Part shown: piece by piece, positions 5,471-5,726 of the stretch
How the letters are laid out: each line of letters starts with the position of its first letter
Position numbering within the stretch: the stretch's first letter is position 1
Assembly: GCA_937900305.1 (NCBI GenBank)
Contig: CALCCV010000288.1
Span: 1 to 5,726, forward strand
Source of the DNA: an uncultured Pseudobdellovibrionaceae bacterium
Lineage (GTDB): Bacteria; Bdellovibrionota; Bdellovibrionia; Bdellovibrionales; Bdellovibrionaceae
Length of the DNA stretch: 5,726 bases
Direction: 5' to 3'
Program-made: the position numbers and the translations under genes
The notes under the pieces: generated by a model
Told to the model about the DNA's origin: nothing
What the model saw: only the letters and a program-made list of their open reading frames with translations
Database searches by the model: none

Positions 5471-5726
5471 TATTTCTTCGCCTGGCTTTCAAATCATTGC
5501 TAAATCGTCGACTGACGACGGTTTTGACTATTTTTTCGATCAGTTTGAGCACAGCACTTCTTCTTTCCGTGGAACGCACGAAACGCGCGACCCAAGATGG
5601 CTTTACGCAGGCAGTGAGCCAAACAGATCTCATTGTCGGCGCCCGCAGTGGTCCGTTGACATTGATTCTTTACACCGTTTTCAATATGGGAAGTGCGACA
5701 AACAATATCTCCTGGGAAAGCTACGA
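5467..5726 (+). CDS. ABC transporter permease, FtsX/MacB-type, N-terminal part (3' truncated by window edge)
   Basis: Starts at ATG 5467, overlapping the ATPase stop by ATGA. 86 residues are visible and the frame is open to the window end. Residues 1-13 are a basic amphipathic stretch (MIFLRLAFKSLLN), and about 16-34 form the first transmembrane segment (LTTVLTIFSISLSTALLLS). The periplasmic domain then begins with SVERTK and TDLIVGARSGPLTLILY (53-69), followed by NNISWESY (79-86). This layout, one N-terminal helix then a large periplasmic core, is that of MacB/FtsX-family permeases, and the LIVGARSG and TNNISW motifs are ones I associate with permeases found beside DUF2796 genes. It should form the membrane part of the transporter with the preceding ATPase. 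Confidence 0.9.
   Translation, partial: MIFLRLAFKSLLNRRLTTVLTIFSISLSTALLLSVERTKRATQDGFTQAVSQTDLIVGARSGPLTLILYTVFNMGSATNNISWESY

Overview
The window looks like chromosomal DNA of a Gram-negative bacterium of the Bdellovibrionota or a similar delta-type lineage. This is inferred from the mix of small secreted proteins and lipoproteins with Sec or lipobox signals, frequent TTG/GTG starts behind good Shine-Dalgarno sites, an RCC1-like propeller lipoprotein, and a ZrgA-type metal-uptake cassette. No 16S or other marker gene is present, so the assignment is tentative. There are no rRNA, tRNA, CRISPR or transposase features.

Layout. Positions 1-442 (+) hold the 3' end of a UbiG-like class I SAM methyltransferase. 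It converges on a small secreted protein (542-844, -), with a long imperfect inverted repeat between them. About 430 bases without a convincing gene follow. Next come an orphan 141-residue putative lipoprotein (1281-1706, +) and a VOC/PhnB-like protein (1824-2303, +). The VOC gene converges, with a 12-base gap, on a 402-residue RCC1-like lipoprotein (2316-3524, -). That lipoprotein is divergent from a good sigma70-type promoter (3641-3668, +), which lies directly before a 130-residue membrane-anchored protein of unknown function (3679-4071, +).

The right-hand part is a transport operon: a DUF2796/ZrgA-like periplasmic protein (4209-4766), an ABC ATPase (4763-5470) and an FtsX/MacB-type permease (5467 to the window edge). 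The last three genes overlap by ATGA, which indicates translational coupling. By analogy with the Vibrio zrg zinc-uptake genes they probably form a metal-linked ABC system. The unknown 3679-4071 gene may be its first gene, because the only good promoter found lies upstream of it and no convincing second promoter was seen before 4209.

Points most worth a second look are the ZrgA homologue with a lysine-rich segment where His-rich loops are common in the family, the nearly leaderless membrane protein in front of it, the RCC1-like lipoprotein with seven repeat units and cysteine pairs in only some of them, and the long inverted repeat at 442-535.
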